64,000 bases of DNA from Oscillospiraceae bacterium (GTDB lineage Bacteria > Bacillota > Clostridia > Saccharofermentanales > Saccharofermentanaceae): contig CACYMP010000002.1 in assembly GCA_902775565.1 (NCBI GenBank), positions 62,001-126,000 on the forward strand, written 5' to 3'. Positions 44,401 to 54,740 of the stretch are shown here, piece by piece (position 1 is the stretch's first letter; every line of letters starts with the position of its first letter). Position numbers and translations under genes: made by a program. The notes beneath the pieces are model-generated. The model worked only from the letters and a program-made list of their open reading frames with translations. It ran no database searches and was not told where the DNA came from.

Positions 44401-45477
44401 AAGCTCAGGTCCTACGATGATAACGGAACGGCCGGAGTAGTCAACACGCTTACCGAGCAGGTTCTGTCTGAAACGTCCCTGCTTACCCTTGAGCATGTCG
44501 GACAGTGACTTGAGCTGTCTGTTGCTCGTAGCGGAAGTGGAACCCTTGACAGGTGTGCCGTGACGGCCGTTGTCGATGAGGGCATCAACAGCTTCCTGAA
44601 GCATTCTCTTCTCGTTTCTTACGATGATCTCGGGAGCGCCGAGGTCAAGAAGCTTCTTAAGACGGTTGTTTCTGCCGATAACTCTTCTGTAAAGGTCGTT
44701 GAGATCGGATGTTGCGTAACGTCCGCCGTCGAGAGGTACCATAGGACGAAGTTCCGGAGGAAGTACCGGAATAACGTCAAGTACCATCCACTCAGGCTTG
44801 TTACCGGAAGCCTTGAAAGCTTCTGCGATCTCAAGTCTCTTGTTGATCTTAAGTCTCTTCTGAGTGCTTACGGAACCTGCCTTCTCAGCGTTGAGTTCCT
44901 CGATGATGCCATCGATATCGATCTCCTGGAGAAGGATCTTGATAGCCTCAGCACCCATTCTTGCATCGAATGAGTTCTTTCCGCACTTAGCCTTGATAGC
45001 CTTGTACTGATCTTCCGTGATGATATCCATCTTGGTAAGACCTGTCTCTTCGAAGTTACCCGGATCGAGAACTATGAACTTGGAGTAGTAAAGAACGCTC
45101 TCAAGCTGCTTAACCGTGAGGTTGAGCAGAGTACCGATCTTGGAAGGCTGGGTCTTGAAGTACCAGATGTGTGATACGGGAGCTGCGAGCTGGATGTGAC
45201 CGAGTCTCTCACGGCGGACCGTGTTCTTTGTGACTTCAACTCCGCACTTGTCGCAGATCATGCCCTTGAATCTGATCTTCTTGTACTTACCGCAGCGGCA
45301 TTCCCATGACTTTGTGGGTCCGAAGATCTTCTCGCAGAAGAGACCGTCTACTTCAGGTCTCTGGGTACGGTAGTTGATCGTCTCGGGCTTCTTGACTTCA
45401 CCGTGCGACCAGCTCTTGATAACTTCGGGAGAAGCGAGCTGGATGCTTATTTTTGTAAGATGATTAGTTTCGTTCAT
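41482..45477 (-). CDS. rpoC: RNA polymerase beta' subunit
   Basis: A 1331-residue subunit. The first zinc site is [20 protein letters not shown]; the catalytic [12 protein letters not shown] is intact; the second zinc site includes [11 protein letters not shown]. Between the EEDCGTD segment and that site there is a lysine/alanine-rich helical stretch (roughly 42650-42800) that I do not recall from Bacillus RpoC and may be a lineage insertion. It follows rpoB by 15 bases. Confidence 0.97.
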   Translation of the reverse strand: MNETNHLTKISIQLASPEVIKSWSHGEVKKPETINYRTQRPEVDGLFCEKIFGPTKSWECRCGKYKKIRFKGMICDKCGVEVTKNTVRRERLGHIQLAAPVSHIWYFKTQPSKIGTLLNLTVKQLESVLYYSKFIVLDPGNFEETGLTKMDIITEDQYKAIKAKCGKNSFDARMGAEAIKILLQEIDIDGIIEELNAEKAGSVSTQKRLKINKRLEIAEAFKASGNKPEWMVLDVIPVLPPELRPMVPLDGGRYATSDLNDLYRRVIGRNNRLKKLLDLGAPEIIVRNEKRMLQEAVDALIDNGRHGTPVKGSTSATSNRQLKSLSDMLKGKQGRFRQNLLGKRVDYSGRSVIIVGPELKMHQCGLPKEMALELFKPFVIKKLVEINEKLNIKTARKQVDERVPEVWDILEEIIEDHPVLLNRAPTLHRLSIQAFEPVLVEGRAIKLHPLVCTGFNADFDGDQMAVHVPLSAEAQAEARFLMLSTNNLLKPQDGKPVTVPTQDMILGCYYLTMEVEGDKGEGMAFASLDEAMMAYNEHQITLHSMIKVRVTREINGEEVTGLVESTLGRFIFNEIVPQDLGFVDRKNPENLLRLEIDFEKLAIQKERAAKAKAENPDKEIKFEFAMGKKKLEKIIAKCIAVHGLERTTQFLDDVKAMGYKYSTISGISIGIEDMIIPDIKDKMIAEGDEKVEQINIEAEMGFYSEAERHKEVTKIWEDTTNDITKALMDNLNIYNPIRMMADSGARGSNNQIKQLAGMRGLMQDTTGNTIEIPIKSNLREGMNVLEFFISSHGARKALSDTALKTAESGYLTRRLVDVAQAVVVAEEDCGTDDFTWVKEITEVSNNKTNVIKSLNDRLYGRYAAEDIVNYQTGEVIVKKNELIDALKAEEICDSVDAAKEKANEERAKIADSVKIKGEVTPEKLAEQQKKIDAKLADAEAAGKILTRQQIEDLGKLKIRSVFDCRSRRGVCTKCYGINLATGRPVAVGEAVGIIAAQSIGEPGTQLTMRTFHSGGIAGSGEDITQGLPRVTEIFEARDPKGHGIISSVPGSVKIAENEKTKQKTIIVTPVLADGAEPIKDAKGAPIEKMEYKVPSHATLTVKDGQIIEAGDQIIDGKIDPKEILKVKDIRAVQKYIISEITKVYYSGGGVNINDKHIEIIAKQMMRRVQIDDPGDTGFMTGTTVDWYNYISRNRDCEEQGLQPAKGNTILLGIAKAASASDSFMSAASFQETAKVLTDAVIKGKVDPLVGIKENVIIGALIPAGTGVKSHNDITAVPVIKANSKVITGHEYGEDAGDAALFENEYLDQVEAHNELLDEQEGTDYSDRYENK

Positions 45478-45492
45478 GTATCGAGCTCTCCT

Positions 45493-48400
45493 TTACATGT
45501 CATCGTCGTCGCCGGAGTCGTCACCGAAATCATCGATGTCCTCTTCCTTGATGTTTCCGAGCTCATCTGCTTCAACGAAGCCGGAGCTGAAAATATCTGC
45601 GGGCGACTCTGCATCCTCGCCGTCGAGTGAGAGGCGGGTGTGCTCGTCCATTTCGCTGTAGGTATCGAGCGATGTCTTATCCTCAGCGATGTATTCCTTA
45701 CCATCCGTGTATGTTCTTACGTCGAGTGCAAGAGCCTTGAGCTCGTTAACAAGGACGTTGAACGATTCAGGAATACCCGGCTCAGGGATATTCTTGCCGC
45801 GGATGATCGCGTCATATGTCTTTGAACGGCCTTCGATATCGTCGGACTTGACCGTGAGGATCTCCTGGAGGGTATGAGCAGCACCGTAAGCCTCGAGTGC
45901 CCAAACTTCCATTTCTCCGAATCTCTGTCCGCCGAACTGTGCCTTACCGCCCAGAGGCTGCTGTGTAACGAGTGAGTAAGGTCCTGTGGATCTTGCGTGC
46001 ATCTTGTCATCGACAAGGTGGTGCAGCTTCATGTAGTACATGACGCCTACTGTTACACGGTTCTCGAAAGGCTCACCGGTACGTCCGTCGTAAAGGATCG
46101 TCTTACCGTCTGAATCGATGCCTGCGAGTTCGAATGCATCAGCGATGTCGTTCTCGTTAGCGCCGTCGAAAACAGGTGTAGCGATCTTCCAGTTGAGAGC
46201 CTTGGCTGCTCTACCGAGGTGAACCTCGAGGAGCTGACCGATGTTCATACGGGAAGGAACGCCGAGCGGGTTGAGGCAGATATCGAGTGTGGTACCGTCA
46301 GGGAGGAAAGGCATATCCTCTTCAGGAAGGATCCTGGAGACGACACCCTTGTTTCCGTGACGTCCTGCCATCTTATCGCCGACAGAGAGCTTACGCTTCT
46401 GGGCAACATATACACGTACACGCTTGTCAACGCCGTTCTTGAGGTTGCCGTTGGTCTCCTTTGTGGAAACAACGACATCGACAACTACGCCGGAACCGCC
46501 GTGAGGAACTCTCTTGGAGGTATCCTTAACGTCTCTTGCCTTCTCACCGAAGATCGCCTTGTAGAGACGCTCTTCAGCTGTCTGGTCTGTCTCACCCTTA
46601 GGTGAAACCTTACCTACGAGGATGTCTCCGTCCTTGACCTCGGCACCGATCATAACGATACCGTTCTCGTCGAGGTTGGAAAGAGCGTCGTCACCGACGT
46701 TCGGAACTTCTCTTGTGATCTGCTCAGGTCCGAGCTTTGTCTCTCTGGCCTCGCACTCATGCTCTTCGATATGGATCGAAGTATAAACGTCGTCTCTTAC
46801 GATCCTCTCGTTAACGAGAACAGCGTCCTCGTAGTTGTAACCTTCCCATGTGGTGAAGCCGATGAGAACGTTTCTTCCGAGAGCGAGCTCGCCTTCGTCC
46901 GTAGCAGGACCGTCAGCGATCGTGTCGCCTGCCTTGACCTTCTCACCGAGGGTGATGATAGGTCTCTGGTTGATGCATGTGCTCTGGTTGGATCTCTGAT
47001 ACTTGGCGAGCATGTAGGTATCTACGCTGCCGTCCTTAGCGGTAACTTCGATCCTGTCAGCGGATACGTAGCTTACGACACCGTCGTGTGCTGCAACAAC
47101 GCAGACACCGGAGTCCTTAGCCGCACGGTATTCCATACCTGTACCGATGATAGGTGCTTCAGGCTTGATAAGAGGTACTGCCTGACGCTGCATGTTCGAG
47201 CCCATGAGAGCACGGTTAGCGTCGTCGTTGCCGAGGAACGGGATAAGGCTCGTGGAAACGGAAACGAGCTGCTTAGGCGAGATGTCCATGTAGTCGATCT
47301 CTTCGGGATCGAGCTGCAGGAACTGGTCTAAGTGACGGCAAACGATCTTCTTGTTCTCGAATCTGCCGTTCTCGTCGATAGGCTCGTTAGCCTGAGCGAT
47401 ATTGTAATCGTCCTCTTCATCAGCAGCCATGTATCTGACTTCGTCAGTGATGACCTTGTTAACCTTATCGTACTTGCGGTAAGGAGTCTCGATGAAGCCG
47501 TACTTGTTGATACGTGCATAGATAGCGAGTGAGGTCATGAGACCGATGTTCTGACCTTCCGGTGTCTCGATCGTACACATACGTCCGTAGTGTGTAGGGT
47601 TGATGTCTCGGACTTCCATTGAAGCGCGCTCTCTGGAAATACCGCCCGGACCCAGTGCGGAAAGTCTTCTCTTGTTCGTAAGCTCAGCCAACGGGTTGTT
47701 CTGGTCTGCGAAAGCAGAGAGCTGGGATGAACCGAAGAACTCACGGAAGGAAGCTGAAAGAGGTCTTGTGTTAACAAGGCTTGTAGCCGTAACAACTTCG
47801 CCTTCCTTTGAAGAGATCTGGGAGATCCTGTCTCTTGTGTTCTTCTCAACACGTGCGATACCTGTGCGGAGCTGGCTCTGGAGGAGCTCACCTACGCTTC
47901 TTACACGACGGTTGCCCAAGTGGTCGATATTGTCGATCTTACCTACGCCGCGGTGGAGACCGAGGAAGTAGGAAACGAATGCATAGATATCGTCAACTGT
48001 AAGGTTCCTGGGCATGAGATCAGCCTTACGCTCAGTGAGCTCAGCCTCGAGCCTTGAAGCGATGTCTGTCTTGCCGCCTTCTCTTACGTTCTCGATGATC
48101 TCGCGGAGAACGCTGACTCTGACATCCTCATTGATAGGAGTATTGTTGATGTCGAAGCCCTTGAGATCCTTCTTCGCGAAGCTGTTCTTGATGTATGTGT
48201 CAGCGTCGACTCTGCCGTTGCCGATGACCTTGAGAGGTGTCTCATCGTACTCGTCCTCATCAGCAGCCCTTACGAGCTTCTTAGGGAAGATGAGGCAGCT
48301 GATAACGCCGGAATCATCGATCTTCTTAGCGATCTCTGCAGTGATGACAGTGTTCTTCTTGACGATGACTTCGCCGTCGTCAGAAGTGATGTCCTCAGCG

Positions 48401-49416
48401 GTCTTCTGACCGATGATCCTGCTTGAGAGGCGGAACTTCTTGTTAACCTTGAAGATACCTACGCGCTCGAGGTCATATCTGAGAGAATCGAAATATGTCT
48501 TATTAAGGATGTTCTTTGCGTTCTCGACTGTGAAAGGCTCGTTGTTGCGGACCTTCTTGAAGAACTCGGCATATGCTGCGGTCTGGGGATCTTCAGCATC
48601 CTTTGTCTCGTCCTTCTCAAGAGTCATCCTGAGGCACTCCTCGTTACCGAACATGCCGGTAATGTCCTCGTTCGTTACGAGACCGAGGCATCTGAGGAAT
48701 ACAGGGAGCGGGATCTTGTGGGACTTGTCGACAACGATATAGATAAGGTTATACTCGTCAGGCTCGCTGCCGGCATCCTTCTTATCCTTTACTGCAGTCT
48801 TGCTCTCCTTCTCGTCTTCCTCGATGAGGATCCAGGATCCCCTGTAAGGAATGAGCTCTGCGGAAAGCAGTCTGTTGCCCATCTTACTTCTGGTCTCGCC
48901 ATAGTAAGCTCCGGGTGATCTTACGATCTGGTTGATAACGACACGCTCAGCGCCGTTGATGATGAATGTTCCCTGATCGGTCATGATAGGGAAATTGCCG
49001 ACGAAAGCCTGCTCATCCGTAACCGTGCCGTCTACCTTGTTGCGGAGACGCAGATTAATGTAGAGCGGAGCAGCATAGTTGCTGTCGTTCTTCTTGCAGC
49101 TGTCGATAATGAAGGACTTTGAATACTTGGGCTGGACCTTCTCCTTCCTGCGGGACGAGCTCTTGCTCTCGTTCTCTTTGCCGGTAGGATCGCACGGGTT
49201 GTCCTGATCGAAGACCTTGTCTACGAAGTAAACTTCATACTTGCCCTGCTCGTCAGTAATCGGCGAAATCTCGTCGAAAATCTGCTGCATTCCCTCTTCG
49301 ATAAACCACTGGTACGATTGCCTCTGGTTATCGATGAGGTTCGGCACTTCGATTACTTCGTTGATCTTGGAATACGACTGCCTCTCTGTCTTGCCTTGTT
49401 TTACGGAATGGACCAT
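45493..49416 (-). CDS. rpoB: RNA polymerase beta subunit
   Basis: A 1307-residue subunit, longer than Bacillus RpoB by about a hundred residues, with charged insertions near residues 80-100 and 205-225. The rifampicin cluster I reads [19 protein letters not shown] followed by [14 protein letters not shown]. Relative to E. coli, Gln513 is Ala (residue 568), Met515 is Ala and His526 is Asn (residue 581). The first and last of these are known resistance positions. AGGTGA lies before the ATG. It has its own strong promoter and is not behind rplJ-rplL. Confidence 0.97.
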   Translation of the reverse strand: MVHSVKQGKTERQSYSKINEVIEVPNLIDNQRQSYQWFIEEGMQQIFDEISPITDEQGKYEVYFVDKVFDQDNPCDPTGKENESKSSSRRKEKVQPKYSKSFIIDSCKKNDSNYAAPLYINLRLRNKVDGTVTDEQAFVGNFPIMTDQGTFIINGAERVVINQIVRSPGAYYGETRSKMGNRLLSAELIPYRGSWILIEEDEKESKTAVKDKKDAGSEPDEYNLIYIVVDKSHKIPLPVFLRCLGLVTNEDITGMFGNEECLRMTLEKDETKDAEDPQTAAYAEFFKKVRNNEPFTVENAKNILNKTYFDSLRYDLERVGIFKVNKKFRLSSRIIGQKTAEDITSDDGEVIVKKNTVITAEIAKKIDDSGVISCLIFPKKLVRAADEDEYDETPLKVIGNGRVDADTYIKNSFAKKDLKGFDINNTPINEDVRVSVLREIIENVREGGKTDIASRLEAELTERKADLMPRNLTVDDIYAFVSYFLGLHRGVGKIDNIDHLGNRRVRSVGELLQSQLRTGIARVEKNTRDRISQISSKEGEVVTATSLVNTRPLSASFREFFGSSQLSAFADQNNPLAELTNKRRLSALGPGGISRERASMEVRDINPTHYGRMCTIETPEGQNIGLMTSLAIYARINKYGFIETPYRKYDKVNKVITDEVRYMAADEEDDYNIAQANEPIDENGRFENKKIVCRHLDQFLQLDPEEIDYMDISPKQLVSVSTSLIPFLGNDDANRALMGSNMQRQAVPLIKPEAPIIGTGMEYRAAKDSGVCVVAAHDGVVSYVSADRIEVTAKDGSVDTYMLAKYQRSNQSTCINQRPIITLGEKVKAGDTIADGPATDEGELALGRNVLIGFTTWEGYNYEDAVLVNERIVRDDVYTSIHIEEHECEARETKLGPEQITREVPNVGDDALSNLDENGIVMIGAEVKDGDILVGKVSPKGETDQTAEERLYKAIFGEKARDVKDTSKRVPHGGSGVVVDVVVSTKETNGNLKNGVDKRVRVYVAQKRKLSVGDKMAGRHGNKGVVSRILPEEDMPFLPDGTTLDICLNPLGVPSRMNIGQLLEVHLGRAAKALNWKIATPVFDGANENDIADAFELAGIDSDGKTILYDGRTGEPFENRVTVGVMYYMKLHHLVDDKMHARSTGPYSLVTQQPLGGKAQFGGQRFGEMEVWALEAYGAAHTLQEILTVKSDDIEGRSKTYDAIIRGKNIPEPGIPESFNVLVNELKALALDVRTYTDGKEYIAEDKTSLDTYSEMDEHTRLSLDGEDAESPADIFSSGFVEADELGNIKEEDIDDFGDDSGDDDDM

Positions 49417-49562
49417 GACTAACGAATCACCTCACACAAAGCTTAAAAAACCTAAGTTTAAGCAGTTATTACGTTGAAAAAGCCTATTTATTTAACACAA
49501 AAGGCTCTTTCCGTCAAGTTAAAAGGGCATAATGCCCCTAACCCAATATGACGCAGTAAAGA

Positions 49563-49591
49563 ATTATATAGTGAAACGCAAATCTTGTCAA
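49563..49591 (-). promoter_or_regulatory. Consensus promoter of rpoBC
   Basis: On the minus strand TTGACA (49591-49586), 17 bp, TATAAT (49568-49563): a perfect housekeeping-sigma promoter. The leader of about 140 bases contains GGGGCATTATGCCC and an AAGAGCCT...AGGCTTTTT hairpin that might attenuate. Confidence 0.92.
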
Positions 49592-49618
49592 CGGGAAATT
49601 TTCCCGCCAACAAGATTT
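49580..49618. repeat. 39-bp inverted repeat overlapping the rpoB -35 box
   Basis: Arms of 19 bp (49580-49598 and 49600-49618) flank a single central base. They match at 16 of 19 positions, with the three mismatches together at arm positions 10-12. The pattern is AAATCTTGT, three mismatched bases, CGGGAAA. The -35 hexamer lies within it. It could be an operator or the terminator of the foldase gene upstream, but no T-tract follows on either strand. Confidence 0.85.
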
Positions 49619-49652
49619 TCAGTCGTATAAAACTCGTTAAGGCCTTTATTTA

Positions 49653-51200
49653 TTAGCCGTTAACATGGTAAATAAAATTTTTGATGAGATCGGAATTGAT
49701 AACGTACTGAGGTTTGGTCGACTTGAGGGACTCCTTCAGCTTGTTGATGTTCTCAGTGGTCTGATCGTTCTTTGCGTCAACGATCCAGGAAGCTGTTGTC
49801 TTCTCGAAGTAGTAAACAGTAACGGTTCTGTTGTCTTCGGAAGTTACGATGCGGATATCACCCTGCTTGCGGGAAGCGTCAAAGAGCCATTCAGCGAGAG
49901 CCTTCTGCTCTGCTGTAGCTTCCTTGCCGTTATCGCCCTCGAGCATATCTGCCTTTGTCTCGCCGGCAGTATAACCGCCGCTGAGCATCTCGTCCTGATC
50001 AGCTGTGTTCTCTTTAGCTACCTTATAGAAAGAGAGCGGGTCAAGTCCCTGAGGGCAGAGCTGTGCAGCCTTATCGGCAAGTGCCTTGGCATCAGCTGCG
50101 ATCTCCTCGTTTGTACGTGTCTTGCCGTTCTTTGCGTCGTTCTGGAGAGTAAGTGTTCTGTATGTGACAGCCTGCTCTTCGTCGAGCTTTCTTTCGCCGA
50201 ACATTACGACATATGCGCCTGTGTTTGTCTCGATGACTGTCTTGTCACCGGCCTTGCGGTCAGCAGCAAAAAGGTACTCGGCAAGGTTCTTGTCGTAGTA
50301 GGACTCGACATTTGTCTTTGTGAGATCTTCGATCAGCGTAGGATCAGCATCGTTCTCATATTTTGCAAGGGACTCTGTGTCGTTCTTGCCCTTGAGGTAT
50401 GTCATGACAGTGCTCCTGAAAGTCTTGGCATCAGTAGCCTTGTCGGAGATCCACTGTGCATCCTTCTTTGCAGCAGCGATGTCGAGCTTGCCGTCCTTGT
50501 CGTTCTGGGCAACGATGAGGTAGTAATTGAATGTAACCTTCTCAAACTTGGAAGGATCTGCCTTGTACTGTTCTTTTACAGCCTCGTCGGAAGGTGCGAT
50601 CGTATTGTCGAACTGTGAGAGGTATGCCTGGTACTCTTCTGTGAAAAGGCCTCTCTCGATGCACTTTCTGTAGATCCTGGAAGTCATGCCTGTGCCGTAC
50701 TGAGCGGCAATGTATCTGTCAACAGTGTTGTAGCCGTAAAGCTTTGCCATGCCGCGGAGGCTCTCGAGCTCCATCTTTGCGCATCTGGAAGCCTGTGAAA
50801 GCTGACGGAAGCCCTTGGACTCAGCTTCGCGCTCCATCAGGATAAGGTTCACAGCCTCATCTGCGCCCTGGGAAAGGAGCAGCTCACGGTATGTCTGGCC
50901 TGTGCTCTCGTTTACTACTTTATCGAGATTGTCAGAGTTGATCATGCCGTACTGAGCGTACATGCTGTAGATGCTCATGTAGTAGTAGTTGGTCTCAAGG
51001 ACGGAAAGGTCGGCTACCTTTGCAGTTGTGCCGTCTGCCTTGGTCTCTGTAATAGTCATTCCGGGCAGGAGCTGCGGAACGATACCGGAGAAATAAACGA
51101 AATAGCCGACTGCGAATAATGCCATGATGGCAACTGTGATGCCCAGTGCCAGCTTGGCCTTGGACTTGCCGGTTTTAGACTTCTTGGTTGTTTTAGCCAT
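49653..51200 (-). CDS. Membrane-anchored SurA/PrsA-like foldase
   Basis: A 515-residue protein with a basic N-terminus (about 1-16) and one membrane helix (about 17-37), the rest extracytoplasmic. The helical part resembles the SurA N-terminal chaperone domain, followed by a region (about 215-440) of PpiC-like organisation without a clear parvulin active site. Probably a lipid-independent anchored chaperone for exported proteins. It lies upstream of rpoB on the same strand but has its own promoter. Confidence 0.75.
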   Translation of the reverse strand: MAKTTKKSKTGKSKAKLALGITVAIMALFAVGYFVYFSGIVPQLLPGMTITETKADGTTAKVADLSVLETNYYYMSIYSMYAQYGMINSDNLDKVVNESTGQTYRELLLSQGADEAVNLILMEREAESKGFRQLSQASRCAKMELESLRGMAKLYGYNTVDRYIAAQYGTGMTSRIYRKCIERGLFTEEYQAYLSQFDNTIAPSDEAVKEQYKADPSKFEKVTFNYYLIVAQNDKDGKLDIAAAKKDAQWISDKATDAKTFRSTVMTYLKGKNDTESLAKYENDADPTLIEDLTKTNVESYYDKNLAEYLFAADRKAGDKTVIETNTGAYVVMFGERKLDEEQAVTYRTLTLQNDAKNGKTRTNEEIAADAKALADKAAQLCPQGLDPLSFYKVAKENTADQDEMLSGGYTAGETKADMLEGDNGKEATAEQKALAEWLFDASRKQGDIRIVTSEDNRTVTVYYFEKTTASWIVDAKNDQTTENINKLKESLKSTKPQYVINSDLIKNFIYHVNG

Positions 51201-51215
51201 ACAGATTCCCGCCTT

Positions 51216-51244
51216 ATATAATGAAATATATTATTAGTTCGCAA
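51216..51244 (-). promoter_or_regulatory. Promoter of the SurA-like foldase gene
   Basis: TTGCGA (51244-51239), 17 bp, TTATAT (51221-51216) on the minus strand, 16 bases before the start codon; the short distance makes this moderate evidence. Confidence 0.5.
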
Positions 51245-51260
51245 AAAAATGCAAAGATAA

Positions 51261-51938
51261 TTATAATTCGGTGCCTCCGATAATGCAAGGAATCTCATCC
51301 AAAGAGGAGATCACGTGATCGGGGCCCAGTTTGCCTATCTCGTCTTTCGGCATCATGGTCCAGTCGACCAGAGCAAAGGATGCGCCGCAGTCTTTTGCCG
51401 AGAGCAGGTCGGATTTGGCATCTCCGACATAAAGCACGCGGCTCATGTCCGTTATACCAAGGCGCTTTGCTCCCTCAACTATCGGATCGCCGTAAGGCTT
51501 GGATCTCACGGTATCTTCTCCGAAGACCATCGTGTCAAAGTATTTCGCGATGTCCAGAAGCTCGATGGTCACCATCGCGGACGAACGGCGCTTGGCCGTG
51601 ACAATACCCTGGCGGTAGCCGAGAGACTTTATTTTCGCCAGTCCTTCAGTGATGCCGGGGAAAAGAGAGATCGCACCCTCTTTCATTCTTTTCATGTTGT
51701 ATTCGAGATAAGCTTCAGTGAGCCTGTCCGCAGTCTCCCTGTCATGCCTTTCGAAAGAATCGCGCAGGGGCCTGCCGATATAGCTCTTAAGGTCTGCCTC
51801 GCTCCTGGTGCATTCGCCCAGTACGATCTCATATGCTTTCTGAAAAGACTCGACTATGAGAGGTACGGAATCCTGGATCGTACCGTCCAAGTCATACAAA
51901 ATGACATCAATCTTCTTTTCCGGAATCATTATCTTCAC
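51261..51938 (-). CDS. HAD-family phosphatase (phosphoglycolate-phosphatase-like)
   Basis: A 225-residue HAD hydrolase. Motif I is YDLDGT (Asp16, Asp18), followed by a helical cap, motif II IVTAK, a conserved Lys in SKPYGDP, and motif IV VGDAKSD. The layout is that of Gph/PpaX phosphatases acting on phosphoglycolate or pyrophosphate. It overlaps the CNNM gene by 32 bases if the GTG at 51938 is used. The ATG at 51929 is an alternative; neither has a strong ribosome site. Confidence 0.85.
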   Translation of the reverse strand: MKIMIPEKKIDVILYDLDGTIQDSVPLIVESFQKAYEIVLGECTRSEADLKSYIGRPLRDSFERHDRETADRLTEAYLEYNMKRMKEGAISLFPGITEGLAKIKSLGYRQGIVTAKRRSSAMVTIELLDIAKYFDTMVFGEDTVRSKPYGDPIVEGAKRLGITDMSRVLYVGDAKSDLLSAKDCGASFALVDWTMMPKDEIGKLGPDHVISSLDEIPCIIGGTEL

Positions 51939-53277
51939 GCGCGCCGGAACCTGATTCGGAATCTGAATCGACCGCTGCCGGCTTATTGATATGTATCATG
52001 ACTTTGGAGATGGCTCTCTCCTCCATCTTAAGCACCTTGATGTCTAAATTCTCGTAATGGACGACGGGCTTCTCCTTCTCTTCGGGAACCCTGTCGAGAA
52101 GCTGGATGACAAGTCCCGCGATAGTATCGTATTCCTCATCGGAAAGCTCGATATCGAGAACGTCTTCAAGGTCGCTCAGCGTCATGTCGCCCGCGACGAT
52201 ATAATCGCCGTTCGAGAGCTTGACCAGAGGCTGCTCCTCATCGTCGAACTCGTCGGTAATATTGCCTACGAGCTCTTCTAACATATCCTCGATCGTGCAG
52301 ATACCCATCGTTCCGCCGTATTCGTCAACGATAACGGCCATCTGCATTCCGGAGGTCTTCATCTCGCCGAACAATGAAGAGATCTTCCTTGTCTCATGGA
52401 CGAACAAAGGCTCTCTGATGTACTTTTCGAGCACGAAAGGATGCTCGTCATCAGGAGGCATGATACCGATAAGATCCTTGATGTGAAGGATTCCGCGGAT
52501 GTCGTCGATCGTGTCCTCGTAAACGGGGATCCTCGTGTATTTCTCTTCCCTTGCGACTCTCATTACCTCGTCGTACTCAGCATCGATCGGCAGGGAAACG
52601 ATCTTCTTTCTGTGCGTCATGATCGCGGCAACTTCCTTGTCGTTGAACTCGAAAACGTTGTCGATCATTTCCTTCTCGGTATCTTCGATGTTGCCCGATT
52701 CCGAACCGACATCGACCATCATGCGGATCTCTTCTTCCGTTACGCTCTTGTCGGTATGGACGGGCGAGATCTTAAAAGCCTTGAGGATAAGGTTCGTGGA
52801 TGCCGTAAGCAGGGCTACGAACGGCTTTAAGATAACGCCGAAGAAACGGACGACGCCTGTTACGGCAAATGCCCATTTCTCAGGATTGTTCTGTGCAATG
52901 CGCTTGGGAACGAGCTCGCCTAAGACGAGCGAGAAATAAGATAAGACGACCGTTATGATGACCGTCCAGAATGACTCGAGCCACTTGTGCGCGCCTGCGG
53001 AATCAACGAGCAGAGCCAGCTTTGAAGCAAAATTATTCGCAGCAAAAGCGGATGACAGGAATCCTGCGAGCGTAACGCCTACCTGGATCGTTGCCAGGAA
53101 GTTGCCCGGATTGTCGATGAACTTTACGATCCTTTTCGCCTTCTTGTGGCCATCCTCGGCCATCTTGCGCATCTTGGCGTCATTAAGGGAAATGACCGCC
53201 ATCTCCGTGCCGGAGAAGAATGCGTTCACTAATACGAAAAAGAAGACAAGCAGTATTTCAGCTACTGTTTTTCCCAT
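51907..53277 (-). CDS. CNNM/CorC-type membrane protein with CBS pair
   Basis: A 456-residue protein: DUF21 membrane domain with four helices (about 1-190, starting FFFVLVNAFFSGTEMAVIS), two CBS domains (about 205-330, IPVYEDTIDDIRGILHIKDL and VDEYGGTMGICTIEDMLEELVG) and a CorC_HlyC domain (about 345-430). Members of this family export Mg2+ or related ions. A charged Ser/Asp/Gly tail ends the protein. Its start overlaps the gatB stop (TAATG). Confidence 0.9.
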   Translation of the reverse strand: MGKTVAEILLVFFFVLVNAFFSGTEMAVISLNDAKMRKMAEDGHKKAKRIVKFIDNPGNFLATIQVGVTLAGFLSSAFAANNFASKLALLVDSAGAHKWLESFWTVIITVVLSYFSLVLGELVPKRIAQNNPEKWAFAVTGVVRFFGVILKPFVALLTASTNLILKAFKISPVHTDKSVTEEEIRMMVDVGSESGNIEDTEKEMIDNVFEFNDKEVAAIMTHRKKIVSLPIDAEYDEVMRVAREEKYTRIPVYEDTIDDIRGILHIKDLIGIMPPDDEHPFVLEKYIREPLFVHETRKISSLFGEMKTSGMQMAVIVDEYGGTMGICTIEDMLEELVGNITDEFDDEEQPLVKLSNGDYIVAGDMTLSDLEDVLDIELSDEEYDTIAGLVIQLLDRVPEEKEKPVVHYENLDIKVLKMEERAISKVMIHINKPAAVDSDSESGSGAREDNDSGKED

Positions 53278-54716
53278 TATTTCATCTCACCCAAAAGCTT
53301 TTCGAGCGTTGCCCTGACTGCCTGAGGATCTGCCTTGCCCTTGAGAGCCCTCATGGACTGGCCGACCAGGAACTGGAAGTTCTTCTCCTTACCCGCGAGA
53401 TACTCGGATACGGGACCCGGATTGGCATCCAGGATCTCCTTGATCACAGGCTCGATAGCGGATGCATCGGATACCTGCGCAAGGCCGTTCTCCTTAACGT
53501 AGCTTTCCGGATCGACACCGTTCATGAATACTTCCTCGAGGACCTTTTTGCCTGACTTGCGGTTGATCTGTCCGCCCTGGACCATCTTGATGATGACACC
53601 GAGAGCTTTGCCGTCGAACTTCATATCATCGACCGCGACAGCAGCATCCTTGCACAGCTTGAGGAGGTCGGTCATTATCCAGTTGGAGACTTCCTTGGGC
53701 GAACCCGTAAAGTCTGCGGCGGTCTCGAAAACCTTAACCAGCGCGGGGCTTGCGGTAATGATGCCGGCATCGTATTCGGGCAGGCCCATCTGCTCGACAT
53801 AGCGGGCCTTCTTCTGATCGGCGAACTCGGGGAGCTGTGCCTTGATGCCGGAAAGATACTCGTCTGAGATCTCAATGGGCATGAGATCGGGATCAGGATA
53901 GTACTTGTAATCCTGTGCGTTCTCCTTGGATCTCATCGCGTAGGTGTATTCCTTCTCGTCGTCCCAGCGTCTTGTCTCCTGAACGACTTCGTTGCCTTCC
54001 TCGATAAGATCGATCTGGCGCTCCCTCTCATATTCGATCGCGCGTTCGATCGCCTTGAATGAAGCGATATTCTTCATCTCGGTCCTTGTTCCGAATTCCT
54101 TCTGGCCTCTGGGCCTTACGGAAAGGTTAACGTCTGCACGCATGGATCCTTCCTGCATCTTGCAGTCGGAGACTCCGAGATACTGCATGGTGTCGCGGAG
54201 CTTGGCAAGATAAGCGGTGACTTCCTCTGCGCTCCTGAAATCAGGCTCTGATACGATCTCGAGAAGCGGGACTCCGCAGCGGTTGAAATCGACCATCGTC
54301 ATTCCCGTAACGGGATCGTGGACGAGCTTGCCGGCATCCTCTTCCATGTGGATCTCATGGATACCGATAGACTTTGTGCCTTCGCTCGTGGTGATATCGA
54401 CATGACCGTTTCTGCAGATCGGGAAATATAACTGCGATATCTGGTATGCCTTGGGAAGATCCGGATAGAAGTAGTTCTTACGGTCGAACTTGTTCTTTCT
54501 CGTTATCTCGCAGTTAAGCGCAAGTCCTGCCTTAACGGCGAACTCAACAACTTTCTTATTCAGCTGCGGGAGCGTTCCGGGCATTCCGGAGCAGACCTCG
54601 CAGACGTGGGTGTTGGGAGCTCCTCCGAACTTGGTCGAGCATCCGCAGAAGATCTTCGATTCGGTCGACAACTCGCAGTGTACCTCGAGTCCTATAACCA
54701 TTTCATAATCTCTCAT
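53277..54716 (-). CDS. gatB: Asp-tRNA(Asn)/Glu-tRNA(Gln) amidotransferase subunit B
   Basis: A 479-residue GatB. The N-terminal kinase-like domain begins YEMVIGLEVHCELST with Cys residues (FCGCS, HVCEVCSG) for zinc. The C-terminal YqeY-like tail binds tRNA. It activates the misacylated tRNA with ATP and works with GatA and GatC. Last of the gatCAB set, 24 bases after gatA. Confidence 0.97.
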   Translation of the reverse strand: MRDYEMVIGLEVHCELSTESKIFCGCSTKFGGAPNTHVCEVCSGMPGTLPQLNKKVVEFAVKAGLALNCEITRKNKFDRKNYFYPDLPKAYQISQLYFPICRNGHVDITTSEGTKSIGIHEIHMEEDAGKLVHDPVTGMTMVDFNRCGVPLLEIVSEPDFRSAEEVTAYLAKLRDTMQYLGVSDCKMQEGSMRADVNLSVRPRGQKEFGTRTEMKNIASFKAIERAIEYERERQIDLIEEGNEVVQETRRWDDEKEYTYAMRSKENAQDYKYYPDPDLMPIEISDEYLSGIKAQLPEFADQKKARYVEQMGLPEYDAGIITASPALVKVFETAADFTGSPKEVSNWIMTDLLKLCKDAAVAVDDMKFDGKALGVIIKMVQGGQINRKSGKKVLEEVFMNGVDPESYVKENGLAQVSDASAIEPVIKEILDANPGPVSEYLAGKEKNFQFLVGQSMRALKGKADPQAVRATLEKLLGEMK

Positions 54717-54740
54717 ATGTAATTCCTTACCCTGTAACCC

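Noticed and set aside
49420-49562. Ribosomal-protein or other riboswitch in the rpoB leader
   Set aside because: Two small hairpins are visible but neither matches a known leader; kept only as a note on the promoter.
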